DNA from: Onthophagus taurus
Lineage: Eukaryota > Arthropoda > Insecta > Coleoptera > Scarabaeidae
Assembly: GCF_036711975.1 (NCBI RefSeq)
Contig: NC_091971.1
Span: 29,147,501 to 29,211,500 of the forward strand
Length of the DNA stretch: 64,000 nt
Direction of reading: 5' to 3'
Shown: positions 21,510 through 32,746 of the stretch, one piece after another
Layout: every line of letters begins with the position of its first letter
Numbering within the stretch: the first letter of the stretch is position 1
The notes under the pieces: generated by a model
What the model saw: the letters and a program-made list of their open reading frames with translations, nothing else
What the model was told of the DNA's origin: nothing
The model's database searches: none
Program-made: the position numbers and the translations under genes

Positions 21510-22235
21510 ATGGCTGCTTTTTGCGGTTTGGCTGTTGCTCACCTGAATGTCCGTTCACTCGTGGCTCATTTTGACTGTGTACGTCACGTTATCCTGGAAA
21601 ATAACTTTTCCATTTTTGCTTTATCTGAAAGTTGGCTCTCAGCAGATATCTCTAGCGATCTCGTTAGCATCCCTGGCTATCGTCTCTATCGACAGGATCG
21701 TGTTGGTAGAGGGGGAGGGGTTGCAATATACGTGCAGGACGGATTGAAATCTACTTTGCTGGAAAGTAGTAATTCAATTGAGCAATGCTGGATATCCTTC
21801 ACTATAAATAAAATAAAAATTTGTTTAGGTGTCAGTTATAGATCTGAATTGCACAAGAAAAGGTTTTATATTGACGAGCTGGAAACCACGCTCTCCTTAA
21901 TCCGTCCCTGCTATGATCTCTGTTTCTTGTGTGGTGACTTCAATATTAACTTGCTTGATTTGGCTGACGCATACTGCGATGAGTTTCTGACGATGCTTGG
22001 GAACTTTGATCTGTCATTAACCATTGATCAGCCGACTAGGATAACTGCCACTAAGTGTAGCCTAATTGATGCAATTTTCTGCAACTTACATGAACTTATC
22101 GTTGAGGCATGTGTTGTTTCTGTCCACAATGTGAGTGATCATGAGCTCGTTTCTTGCAAGTTCAATTTATCCTTTGAGCCAACTGCCTCCTCCAGGTATG
22201 TTAGATCTCTGAAATATTTACTGTCTAAGAATTAA
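21510..22235 (+). pseudogene. Element C ORF2: AP-type endonuclease
   Basis: From the ATG at 21510 (MAAFCGLAVAHLNVRSL) the domain is nearly complete: the N motif LNVRSL, LSESWLSADI (catalytic E), YRLYRQDRVGRGGGVAIYV, CFLCGDFNINLLD, TATKCSLIDAIF, and NVSDHELVSC with the final DH. The product would nick target DNA. The frame ends at a stop just where the internal deletion joins the RT remainder. Confidence 0.8.
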
Positions 22236-22950
22236 TGAAAGGAAAACTCAAATGATCCTATTTGGTCCTACTAAATTGAAAAAAATCTTTATCGACAGAT
22301 TCTGTCACATTTCGCTGGGAAATGTGCCTCTTCCTCTGAGTGGATCTGTTAGGAACCTTGGCCTGATTATTGATGAGTCACTAAACTTTAGGGAACATGT
22401 TAATATGCTGTTAAAGCGGGCATATGGCTCTCTGAGATTGATTTTCAGTAATCGACATTGCCTTAATAATTCTGTTAAAAAACTCTTGTGTGACTCTCTC
22501 GTCTTATCACATTTTAATTATTGTGACAACATTTATGGTTCATTTATTGACTCCCGCCATCAACAGAAAATTCAAAAGCTCCAGAATTCCTGTGTCCGGC
22601 TGATCTTTGGGTTGAGAAAGTACGATCATGTCTCTTTTGCTTTTAAGAAACATAAATGGATGAATATGAAGTCGCGTCGGTATGTTCACAAAGCATGTTT
22701 TTATTATAAGATTATTACGGAGCGGAGCCCCCCTTATCTATTCGACAGAATTAACTTTAGAACGGACGTACACAATGTCAATATCCGGTTCAGGGGTAGG
22801 TTAACTCCTCCTTCCCATCGTTTGGAATTTTTTAAGAGATGCTTCTCATATCAAATTACATCTGTTTATAATAATCTTCCTAAACATTTAGTGGGTCTAC
22901 CCTTGAACCGATTTAAGAAATCTTTGCGGGACTGGGTTTTGGGTGTGTGA
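22234..22950 (+). pseudogene. Element C ORF2: RT C-terminal remnant
   Basis: It starts inside the RT at INERKTQMILFGPTKLKK, a block that follows the catalytic YADD in relatives. It runs through [34 protein letters not shown] text and RGRLTPPSHRLEFFKRCFSY to the stop at 22950. The palm domain with YADD is gone. Confidence 0.8.
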
Positions 22951-23348
22951 CTGTGGGCTTGTGCTTGGTGGCCTCGGGGGATGAGATTCTTGTATGATAT
23001 TTTTTGGACACTCTATAGTATAGTATGTGTGGCTAACTATTGTGCATGTTCAACATTAGCCTATGACGGAGCTCAGTTGTCATTGAATTTTTTTTTTTTT
23101 AGTTTATTATTGTTTTGATTTGGGTTTGAGTGGTAGAACAGGTGTTACCTGAACTCCGCCTAAATTCAGGCTTTAATGTATTTTATTTTACTTTAGCATG
23201 TACTTATCATTTTCTTTACCTTTGATTATACATACCTATATAATATTTTTTTTTTAAGTTTGTATTTGATGAAGCCTGAATAAAGTTATTATTATTATTA
23301 TTTTTCAAAATATTTATTTTATTTTATAATTAAATTTTCTTTTATAGG

Positions 23349-23515
23349 TTCATATTGATTTTTCAACTTTATTTCCGGATAAACTCAATAATAATTTAAT
23401 ACCCGCATTTTCTGAATTTACAACAAAAATTGTTGAAATATACAAATCCAAAAAAAAAAAGATAAACAAGTAAAGAATTCTTTAAAAACTTACAGCATGG
23501 CGAAATCTCAAAAGG
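23349..23515 (+). pseudogene. Possible exon of an unidentified gene (exon B)
   Basis: The acceptor TTCTTTTATAG is followed by VHIDFSTLFPDKLNNNLIPA and FSEFTTKIVEIYKSKKK. A run of 11 A (23450-23460) then puts the frame out; downstream of it another frame reads on to a donor-like GTAAGA at 23516. The homopolymer break could be a sequencing error or a real lesion. Family not identified with confidence. Confidence 0.35.
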
Positions 23516-23564
23516 TAAGATTGAAATAATTATTTGTACAACACTTGTAGATGTTCGTTTTTTA

Positions 23565-24511
23565 GAATCCAAAGACTGTTACATTATTTTGCTACTGTAC
23601 AGGTGTCCAAATTTCGATGGGTTTGCAGGGTATCTCAGTTATTATGAAAGATAGAAAGTTGCGGCTTTCGCGAACCTGAGCTACTTTTTTGTGAAATTTA
23701 CACTGGCGCAAACCAAATTTTCATAGCCCTCTTCGTTTTTGATATACAGGGAGTGTTTGAAATTTACAATTTTCAGACACCTCCTGTATCTCGGCTATCC
23801 GGAAACTCGTAAGTAAAAAACTAAAAACGAATTCTAATAGATTTTTTCACGTGGAATCCAATGGTGCACGTAGAATTTTTCTAGTCATCACGGTTTTTGA
23901 GTTATAAACACAACCCAAATACAACGAATTCTAATAGATTTTTTCACGTGGAATCCAATGGTGCACGTAGAATTTTTCTAGTCATCACGGTTTTTGAGTT
24001 ATAAACACAACCCAAATACTGAATACTCAACTTCTAAAATACTTAACTCTTTATAACTCACAAACCGTGATGACTAGAAAAATTCTACGTGCACCATTGG
24101 ATTCTACGTGAAAAAATCTATTAGAACCCGTGTTTACGTTTTCGGATAGCCGAGATATAGGAGGTGTCTGAAAATCGTAAATTTTGAAACACTCCCTGTA
24201 TATCAAAAACGAAGAAGGCTATGAAAATTTGGTTTGCGCCATTGTAAGTTTCACAAAAAAGTATCTCAGGTTCGCGAAAGCCGCAACTTTCTATCTTTCA
24301 TAATAACTGAGATACCCTGCAAACCCATCGAAATTTGGACACCCTGTACAATATATTACAACCGCAAAGATTATCTCGAAACTATAAATCAACTATTGTT
24401 GACTCTCAAGACGATTGCGTTTTGTTTGTCAACACAATTAATGACGTTGCTAAAAAATCGGAAACTACACGGACGGATTATGCGGAAAACATTTATAGTT
24501 TTCTCCGGTAA
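23565..24511 (+). pseudogene. Possible exon of an unidentified gene (exon C), split by a MITE
   Basis: An acceptor-like TTTTTTAG at 23557-23564 is followed by NPKTVTLFCY. The MITE 23596-24350 then interrupts, and beyond it the sequence reads QPQRLSRNYKSTIVDSQDDC and NTINDVAKKSETTRTDYAEN. The exon ends at CGG followed by GTAAGC, a possible donor, or at TAA in frame. The phrase 'LQP.R.SR.YK.TI.DSQ' is familiar from uncharacterised TE-linked proteins. An insertion within an exon means a broken gene in this genome copy. Confidence 0.35.
23596..24350. mobile_element. Foldback MITE, 755 bp, long inverted repeats
   Basis: The ends TGTACAGG(G)TGTCC are inverted, and nearly the whole element folds back: the left half from 23596 is mirrored by the right half up to 24350. 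In the left half, a unit of about 97 bp starting at AACGAATTCTAATAGA (about 23828 and 23923) is present twice in tandem, and once inverted in the right half (24051-24126). There is no coding capacity. The family of origin is not clear. Confidence 0.8.
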
Positions 24512-24519
24512 GCAAATTA

Positions 24520-25420
24520 GTGTGGTCGTTTCTTACAAAATATTTTTATAATATACTGCAACATTCCAATTGTGTCAACGCATTAATTTCAAAGCTTAAC
24601 AATATTTAAGAGTTTTCTTTGCAAGGCAGGTGGCTTCAAAACTACCGTTTTATATTTACATCATTTAAAGCAAATTCAAGTTTTTACCTTAATGCTATGT
24701 ATTGAAAACACTAGCTTCGCAAAAAAAAATTAACAATAATTTAAATTTCCATTTATTTTTGTTATTGAGGTTACTATATTTTATTCGTGCATAGCCACTT
24801 ATTTTCAGTTTTTATAATCATGTTTATGTTTAAAAAAAAATGTATTAATTTATGAAGTATTGTTAATTTATACAATTAAAATATAATTTTTTGATTTAAA
24901 TAAATTGAACAATTCAAATACCAAGTGCATTTTTATTTAATTCTATTTATCTATAATGTTAATCTTTCGAATTGAAAATATTTTTTCTTTGAAGTAAATG
25001 AAAATTCATATTAACATTAAATAGTGTTTCATTTAATTTTAATTTATCTACTTATCAACTTTAAAGATTTCTTTATTTAATTCAGTAAACTAAGTTTTAA
25101 GTGTAAATACTAGTAACTTTACGATAAAGAGATGTATTATTTAATATTATCAGTTAGTCTTTCATTTCTAAAGCAAAATTATTTTTATTAAACGCTTTTG
25201 CTTTTTTTGGTAAGTACTTCGATACACTTATGATAATTTAATGGTGCAATGATTCAATAAGAACAGTAAATTCATTTGGATAAAAACTATATCACTTTTT
25301 CCTTTGGTGTCACGTAAAAATTCTTAATCATAAAGAATTATGATAGAATCCATGTTGCAAGATTTTTATATAATTAAGAAATAAAAGACAATAACTTCTT
25401 TCTTGCTTTTTTTATATATT
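24520..25420. other. Very AT-rich spacer, nothing recognised
   Basis: No coding frames or repeats of note; long A/T-rich runs throughout. Confidence 0.5.
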
Positions 25421-25423
25421 TCC

Positions 25424-25461
25424 TCGGTACCGGTTTCGACTAAACAGTCATCCTCAGCCGA
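25424..25461 (-). ncRNA. Hammerhead ribozyme motif at PLE2 left end
   Basis: On the minus strand: stem I TCGG (25461-25458), core CTGAGGA (25457-25451), stem II GACT-GTTT-AGTC, GAAA (25437-25434), palindromic stem III ACCGGT (25434-25429), cleavage-position A (25428), and stem I 3' strand CCGA (25427-25424). All three helices and the conserved core are present. The fit to a minimal type I hammerhead with a loop-less palindromic stem III is the same as in PLE1. Confidence 0.72.
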
Positions 25462-27242
25462 ATCTACATATAGGTTAAAAATAATTACATACAAACTTAA
25501 TTCTATAATTATTAAACTTACGGTCAATAAAATCTATTTATGAAAATTGAGCACATCATATTGAAATAAATCTTGCATAAAACATTTTGTAGTGAAAATA
25601 CTGGAAGTCAAGTTCAAAGAAGAGGGATTCAAAATCCAAAATAGGGTTATGTTACGTTTTTGAGAGAAGTAAAACTAGAATAGAAAAAATAAATGTAAAA
25701 CTTGACAAAACAGCAAGAAATGACCACTTACATGATAAAGTAAAAGGATAAAAACACTTTAATAAACGGATGTTAACAGATTAAAATGAAAAATTTAAAA
25801 AACACGGACACGACATGATATCAAAACGAAAAGACGATGACGTATGGAGTTGGTGAAGAAATTACGGAAGACGGAGGACGGAGTATGCGCGAAATACTAA
25901 AATTGCAAATCAACATGCAAATCATAAAGCGGGAATATATAAAAATGTGTGTATAGTTGAATGTATAAAAATGTAGAAAATCGAAATAAATTATGAATTT
26001 TGGAGAACGTTAAAAAGGGGTGTAAACTTTAAATCTAGTTGATCATTTAACAACGTATATTTATCATTTTTCGAAAATTTTGTTATTTCATATGCCTCCA
26101 AAAGGTCCATTTTGAAACCTTTATCAACCCTATGTAATAATTTAATATTTTTATAATCAATTTTATGCCCTGTACTGATTGAATGTTTATAAACATTGGA
26201 TGTAGTTTTATATCCATGCTCACTTATTCTGTTACCCAACTTTCGTCCCGTTTGACCTATATACATATATAGCGTTACAATTAGAGCAACTGATCAAATA
26301 AATTCCACTCTCATTCTCAATGTTGTAATTATTAAAATGGTAGTTAGATAATAATTTATTAATTGAACTATTATTGGAAAAAGAAAGGGCAATATTATAA
26401 GAAGCAAAGATTTTTTTAGCAGAGAAAGTTATAGGAGTGTAAGGTATGGATTTAAATATTTTGGAGTTGGGTGTTTTCGAATAAAGTGGATCTAATGTTA
26501 TATTAATTTTTCTTATTAAATTTCTAATGATATGGGAATCTAATTGGGAATTTATTGTATTTAGCTAACTCAAAAATATGGTTAAATTCTTTTGTTCTGT
26601 TATAATCAGATAAAGGATATTTAAAAGCTCTATTAACATAAAATCTAAAACTTGCCAATTTTTGTGATAGAGGATGATTGGAGTCAAACGGAATAATGGT
26701 ATCAATAGAAGTTGTTTTTCTATAGATGTCAAATTCAAATTTATTATCTGAATTGTTAACTGTAAGGTCTAAGAAATTCAAAGATTTATCCTTTTCAATT
26801 TCTAGGGTAAATTTAAGATTTGTATGCAATTTATTAAGGTATTGATGAAATTTATTTAAATCCTCCATATCGCCCTCCCATATACAAAAAACATCGTCAA
26901 CGTACCTGAGCCACTTAACGATATACTTATCAAAAGGATTAACCTCATTGATAATGTATTTAGTTTCAAAATGATTAAGAAAAATATCTGAGAGTACACC
27001 AGAAAGAGGCATTCCCATGGGAAGACCTTCTGTGATTTTGTAAGTATTGTAATTAAAGGTACAATAATTTTGTGTAACAATATGCTTCAAAATTTTATTA
27101 AAATCTTCTATGTGATTTAAATTATCGAAATGTAGGTTAAAAAGCTCTGAAACAAGATCAAGAGTGAAGTCTATAGGCACGTTGGAATATAAATTGACAA
27201 TGTCAAAGGATATTACAATTTTATTGTGGAGGTTTATATTTT
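25432..27242 (-). repeat. PLE2 left arm of the palindrome
   Basis: Inverted copy of 27975-29762. It contains a 19-bp insertion around 26530 that the right arm lacks. Confidence 0.88.
25991..27242 (-). pseudogene. Truncated Penelope RT / GIY-YIG frame (PLE2 left copy)
   Basis: The minus-strand frame 27242-26524 carries SFDIVNLYSNVPIDF, GLPMGMPLSG and the catalytic LRYVDDVF, then ends early because a 19-bp insertion near 26530 shifts the frame. Further down, the GIY-YIG part AIYIGQTGRKLGNRISEHG is read from 26290 to 25991. It starts inside the RT, so it lacks the N-terminal region and is not functional. Confidence 0.82.
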
Positions 27243-27279
27243 TCTTTCTTCCGTCCTCTCTCTTCAAACATGTTAGAGT

Positions 27280-29203
27280 ATGAAGTTGCAGGTCCTGAAG
27301 AGGAATAAAAAGAACCAATCTAGAGCACTTAATGGAGAAAACGATAGGGTACAGTTTAGAAACCTAACAAACATCCAGTTTACGAAGGACGAGGAGAATT
27401 TATTGAATAAGGGGTATAAATTTTCTTTAATTTCTAAAAGCAATTTGCCTATAATAACAATTGATTTCGATAAAATTATTAAAGGTAACCCGGAATATAA
27501 AAATATAAAAAACGATTTGATTCCTATAATTAGTAAAGCTGAAAAACATTATAACAACAATGTTCTTCCACATGAACATCTTTGGAAAAATATTAAATCT
27601 ATCAAAAATAAATTAAATATTAATAATGCTATATTTATGAAAGCCGATAAAGGCGCAGGTACTGTCATAATAGATAAGGAACTTTACATAGAAAAAACCA
27701 ATCATTTTATGTAGGAGAATCATTATATTAAAATGGATAAAAATCCCTTGGAAAATGTCATCAAAAAACACGAGAAATTATTAATAAATGTAAAGGGACA
27801 CTGGTCGATTACTACCTAAGCTACATAAAAATAATATGCCCATCAGGCCCATCACATCGTTCAATAACTCCCCTACTTCTAAGATTGCCAATTTTATGCT
27901 TAATATTCTTAAAAGTTTAAACTTTGATTCAGTTTTTTCAATTTCCATCTCATTACAATTCATTAACGAAATTCAAAATATAAACCTCCACAATAAAATT
28001 GTAATATCCTTTGACATTGTCAATTTATATTCCAACGTGCCTATAGACTTCACTCTTGATCTTGTTTCAGAGCTTTTTAACCTACATTTCGATAATTTAA
28101 ATCACATAGAAGATTTTAATAAAATTTTGAAGCATATTGTTACACAAAATTATTGTACCTTTAATTACAATACTTACAAAATCACAGAAGGTCTTCCCAT
28201 GGGAATGCCTCTTTCTGGTGTACTCTCAGATATTTTTCTTAATCATTTTGAAACTAAATACATTATCAATGAGGTTAATCCTTTTGATAAGTATATCGTT
28301 AAGTGGCTCAGGTACGTTGACGATGTTTTTTGTATATGGGAGGGCGATATGGAGGATTTAAATAAATTTCATCAATACCTTAATAAATTGCATACAAATC
28401 TTAAATTTACCCTAGAAATTGAAAAGGATAAATCTTTGAATTTCTTAGACCTTACAGTTAACAATTCAGATAATAAATTTGAATTTGACATCTATAGAAA
28501 AACAACTTCTATTGATACCATTATTCCGTTTGACTCCAATCATCCTCTATCACAAAAATTGGCAAGTTTTAGATTTTATGTTAACAGAGCTTTTAAATAT
28601 CCTTTATCTGATTATAACAGAACAAAAGAATTTAACCATATTTTTGAGTTAGCTAAATACAATAAATTCATTAGAAATTTAATAAGAAAAATTAATATAA
28701 CATTAGATCCACTTTATTCGAAAACACCCAACTCCAAAATATTTAAATCCATACCTTACACTCCTATAACTTTCTCTGCTAAAAAAATCTTTGCTTCTTA
28801 TAATATTGCCCTTTCTTTTTCCAATAATAGTTCAATTAATAAATTATTATCTAACTACCATTTTAATAATTACAACATTGAGAATGAGAGTGGAATTTAT
28901 TTGATCAGTTGCTCTAATTGTAACGCTATATATATAGGTCAAACGGGACGAAAGTTGGGTAACAGAATAAGTGAGCATGGATATAAAACTACATCCAATG
29001 TTTATAAACATTCAATCAGTACAGGGCATAAAATTGATTATAAAAATATTAAATTATTACATAGGGTTGATAAAGGTTTCAAAATGGACCTTTTGGAGGC
29101 ATATGAAATAACAAAATTTTCGAAAAATGATAAATATACGTTGTTAAATGATCAACTAGATTTAAAGTTTACACCCCTTTTTAACGTTCTCCAAAATTCA
29201 TAA
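27280..29203 (+). pseudogene. Penelope RT with GIY-YIG endonuclease (PLE2 longer copy)
   Basis: The N-terminal frame 27280-27714 includes FMKADKGAGTVIIDKELY, the Penelope signature. After a stop at 27712 and a frame change around 27800-27830, the frame 27836-29203 continues with MPIRPITSFNNSPTSKIA, SFDIVNLYSNVPIDF, GLPMGMPLSG, LRYVDDVF (catalytic) and the C-terminal SCSNCNAIYIGQTGR, a zinc pair plus GIY-YIG. Because of the stop and frame change it is probably inactive, though only two lesions are visible. The protein has the usual size and order for the family. Confidence 0.82.
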
Positions 29204-29762
29204 TTTATTTCGATTTTCTACATTTTTATACATTCAACTATACACACATTTTTATATATTCCCGCTTTATGATTTGCATGTTGATTTGCAATTTTAGTAT
29301 TTCGCGCATACTCCGTCCTCCGTCTTCCGTAATTTCTTCACCAACTCCATACGTCATCGTCTTTTCGTTTTGATATCATGTCGTGTCCGTGTTTTTTAAA
29401 TTTTTCATTTTAATCTGTTAACATCCGTTTATTAAAGTGTTTTTATCCTTTTACTTTATCATGCAAGTGGTCATTTCTTGCTGTTTTGTCAAGTTTTACA
29501 TTTATTTTTTCTATTCTAGTTTTACTTCTCTCAAAAACGTAACATAACCCTATTTTGGATTTTGAATCCCTCTTCTTTGAACTTGACTTCCAGTATTTTC
29601 ACTACAAAATGTTTTATGCAAGATTTATTTCAATATGATGTGCCCAATTTTCATAAATAGATTTTATTGACCGTAAGTTTAATAATTATAGAATTAAGTT
29701 TATATGTAATTATTTTTAACCTATATGTAGATTCGGCTGAGGATGACTGTTTAGTCGAAACC
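27975..29762 (+). repeat. PLE2 right arm of the palindrome
   Basis: Inverted copy of 25432-27242; the inner boundary is at AAAATATAAACCTCC (27975) opposite GGAGGTTTATATTTT ending at 27242. Confidence 0.88.
29734..29762 (+). ncRNA. Incomplete hammerhead motif at PLE2 right end
   Basis: TCGG, CTGAGGA (29737-29743), stem II GACT-GTTT-AGTC (29745-29756) and GAAACC (29757-29762) are present. The match to the left arm then ends, so the second half of stem III, the cleavage site and the stem I 3' strand are missing. Confidence 0.6.
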
Positions 29763-29878
29763 TAACAGTCTAACAATCTAACAGTTTATTAAATATTTTT
29801 CTTCTAAATTATTGTTTTCTTTAGTCTCTGGTCCCAATTGAACATAACTTGTATGTATTTATGTATATGCAAAATTGG

Positions 29879-29951
29879 ACCCCGACTTACGCGAATTCGA
29901 CTTACACGGTTATTGCTCGATCCCACCTATCGCGTAAGTCCGGGGTATTAC
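29879..29951. repeat. Tiny foldback element, about 73 bp
   Basis: ACCCCGACTTACGCGAA at the left is nearly inverted at the right as CGCGTAAGTCCGGGGT. This resembles the ends of pogo/Tigger-derived miniature elements. The following bases to about 30115 end in CGCGGAGTTTACTGTACA, also like a pogo-type terminus, so a second miniature may overlap it. Confidence 0.45.
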
Positions 29952-30119
29952 TGTATTGTACTTTATAACCGGACTAGAAATTATATATGGTACGTAATAT
30001 CCGATCAAAAATCAAGAGTATTTTGGCGGGACCAATGAAATGTATACGTAATAACCGGAAATACGTTATATCCTATGAATGTTATTCGCGGAGTTTACTG
30101 TACATTAACTTCTAGTGAA

Positions 30120-32060
30120 TTCGATACGCAATGAATAAGTGTAGAACATATATTCCAAATATACATATAATCTAGAATTATAAATAAATTCTATTTATGA
30201 TGTTAGCCTAGTTGAAATAAAAAAAAATTGTTCTTTTTAAAAAACAATTTCATTGAAGCTAATCGAAAAGTTACGTTATTTAAAGACATTGGAATCGTCT
30301 AGAATCAATTAAAATTGTCAATGAGACTTTTCCTTCGAATCCTCTAAATGGTCTCGTGACTATACCTCAACGGTTATTTGCAAACATTTAATGACCATTT
30401 TTTTATCGTTTGATTGCACAATTTGAAAAGTATTGAGTAGTCGAGTCCCATTTCTAGATTTGCCAATTCTACAAATCAAAATTTTTTTATTCTTGTCTTA
30501 TCTTAATTATTCGTATATGGAAACACTGAAATATAAAAATAAAACAAAATAAGATTGGGAAATCCACATTTATCCTTTTGAAATAAATCTGTGGGTATTT
30601 CCTAAGACGCATTCCAACTCACGGTTACATTCATAAAAAAAGAACATCCAAAGCTTATTAATTTCTCATCTTACGTGTAACTACCTGCTTTTGAAATCAT
30701 TTTCTATTTCGTTTCATCGCAAGTTTTTGGTCATTTAGAAGTAGAAACAGGAATATATTTGCTTTCTCTTTCCTACTCGTCGAGTAGAATTATAAGATAG
30801 GTGTTTGTATATATGTTTATCCCTTCTACTTTTGCCGAGAGCTAAAAACCCGTCTATACATAATATCGTAAAGAGTAAATCCCGCGATGAGTTCGTTTCT
30901 GACTTCTATAAAATCTTGAATATGAAAAATAAAATAAATGAAATTAAAGAAAAATAGTGCTAAATTAGGAAGATTTTGCTAAAAATTTGTGCTAAAATAT
31001 TACATTGACGTCAAATAAAAAGGTAATTGTTTTTTATATTTAAAAAATGAAAATTTTTTTGAAAAAGCACTTCAATAAAGTACTCACATAATAAAATTAT
31101 TTAAATAAGTTTATGATCGCATTGTGTAAACATAAAATTTTAATTTAAAATTAACACAATAGAAACTCTCAAACGTGACTTTAATATTTTAACAATTTTT
31201 TTTTAAATTTAACATGGTATAATAGTTATGTTATCTTTTTAATCTAAATAGTTGTACGTGTACCTATTATTTGAAACGATAATAACTAAAAAAACAAAAA
31301 TAAACGACTTTAAACATAAATATCAAAAATCGTTTTTCGTACAAAAACTAATTACCATTTATTTTAAATAGAAACGTGATTTTTTTCAATTTTTAAGTAA
31401 ATTATAAGTATTTCCAATATAATGTTAACAGCTGAAAACCTATAGTTAAATTCAGTTAAACTTTATGAAATATTTAAAGTGTTTGTTCACTATCGTATAT
31501 AACTATACAGAGTGATTTCAAGGTAACTACAGCTTTCCCGCCATAAACATATATTTAAAAAAATCCAAAGATTATTTTAGATTTGCGTTGTTAAGAAACG
31601 ATTTATAACTTAAATTAAATCATAAATTAAATAATTTTTCTTAACCTATAATAACATCTCTTTAATTATAACAACATTAAGAAAATAATTATCCTTTGTA
31701 ATATGAGATTCAATTATATTTACCTAAAGGTATATTATACAACCATCATTAGTATTGTCAATAAACAAGTAAAAAACACTAAAAAAATAAGTATAAAAAA
31801 TTCCATAAAAACTATATAATTACTCCATAAACATAAAAGAATCATGTTAAGTTCACAAAACCGTGAAGTTAACGACACTATTTTTTTTCAATTTATTGTC
31901 TCTAGTGGTATAATTCATGTGAAATTACCTTTGTCATCGATGTTCAACTAAATTGTTCTTCACGCATCCGAAAATCGAATAAAGTATTGAATGAATTAAT
32001 ATTATAAAGATAATTAATAAAAAGACTAAATTAAACGTGTACAAATAATTTCAGATTACA
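30120..32060. promoter_or_regulatory. Upstream region of the multicopper oxidase gene
   Basis: An AT-rich stretch of about 1.9 kb without coding frames lies between the last TE and the first exon. It should hold the promoter and 5' UTR, but I could not pick out a convincing TATA box or initiator among so many AT runs. Confidence 0.4.
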
Positions 32061-32746
32061 ATGTTCATTAAATGCGAACTCATCGGGTTTATTATTTTAT
32101 TATCTTCTATTAGCATCTCACATACATTAGGTAAGCGGTTTTATCTCAATTTTAGTTAACAAAAATGTTCTTTTTATAATAATTCTGAATTAAAGATTCT
32201 TATAAAGCCAATAACAGCTCGAATTACAATGCAAACTTCCCGCATCCATGTAAGAGAAAATGTGTTAAAAATTCCAAACCAATGGAATGTAAATTCACCT
32301 TTAATGTAGAATGGTACCAAACGATGTCAAAAGCTTGTCATAATTGCCCACATCAAATCGAAGACTGTTTCCTCACCGATTGTATACCAGGCGATGGAAG
32401 TTACAGAAGCGTGTTGGTAATCAACAGGATGTTACCAGGGCCAAAAATTGAAGTAGGTTTTTGATTTATTAACTAAAGATAGTTTAAACATGAAGGTTTC
32501 TAATTGTAACATTTTCTATACATATTTTCTTGAAGGTTTGTTATGGTGACGAAATCGTTGTAGATGTACAAAATGAATTAATTGATTCAAGCACAACGAT
32601 ACATTGGCATGGACATCCTCAAAGGGGTAGTCCATACATGGATGGTGTACCCTACGTTACCCAATGTCCGATCCAACCAGGTACCACATTTCGATATCGC
32701 TTTCCAGCCAACATCGTAGGTACACATGTGTGGCATTCACATTTAG
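32061..32746 (+). CDS. Oxidase exons 1-3
   Basis: Exon 1 (32061-32130) is the signal peptide, with donor GTAAGC. Exon 2 (32208-32452) has the Cys-rich domain and INRMLPGP. Exon 3 (32536-32746) has the first two copper motifs, HWHGH and THVWHSHLG. The introns between them are 77 and 83 bp. The start ATG is the only one ahead of a hydrophobic leader. Confidence 0.9.

Larger units (their letters stand above)
20920..23305 (+). mobile_element. Non-LTR retrotransposon C (CR1/Jockey-like), internally deleted
   Basis: It carries the end of ORF1 (20938-21165, GKKISIAEDLTRERFRLYRE, clearly related to ORF1 of element B) and a T-rich intergenic region. ORF2 then begins at about 21510 with a full endonuclease, and only the C-terminal part of the RT follows (22252-22950). 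The catalytic RT core is absent; the join is near 22232. The 3' end has AATAAA (23280-23285) and a short (ATT)n tail to 23302. It lies between possible exons of an unidentified gene. Confidence 0.85.
25424..29762. mobile_element. PLE2: second Penelope-like retroelement, inverted double copy
   Basis: Left arm 25432-27242 (minus) and right arm 27975-29762 (plus) are inverted copies; the spacer 27243-27974 is the 5' extension of the plus-strand copy. The layout is that of PLE1, but here the plus copy is the longer one. Proteins differ clearly from those of PLE1, so this is a separate family. The arms differ by a 19-bp insertion in the left one (near 26530) and a few bases elsewhere. A complete hammerhead-like motif lies at the left end only; the right arm stops two bases into its stem III. 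No convincing target duplication was found. Confidence 0.88.
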
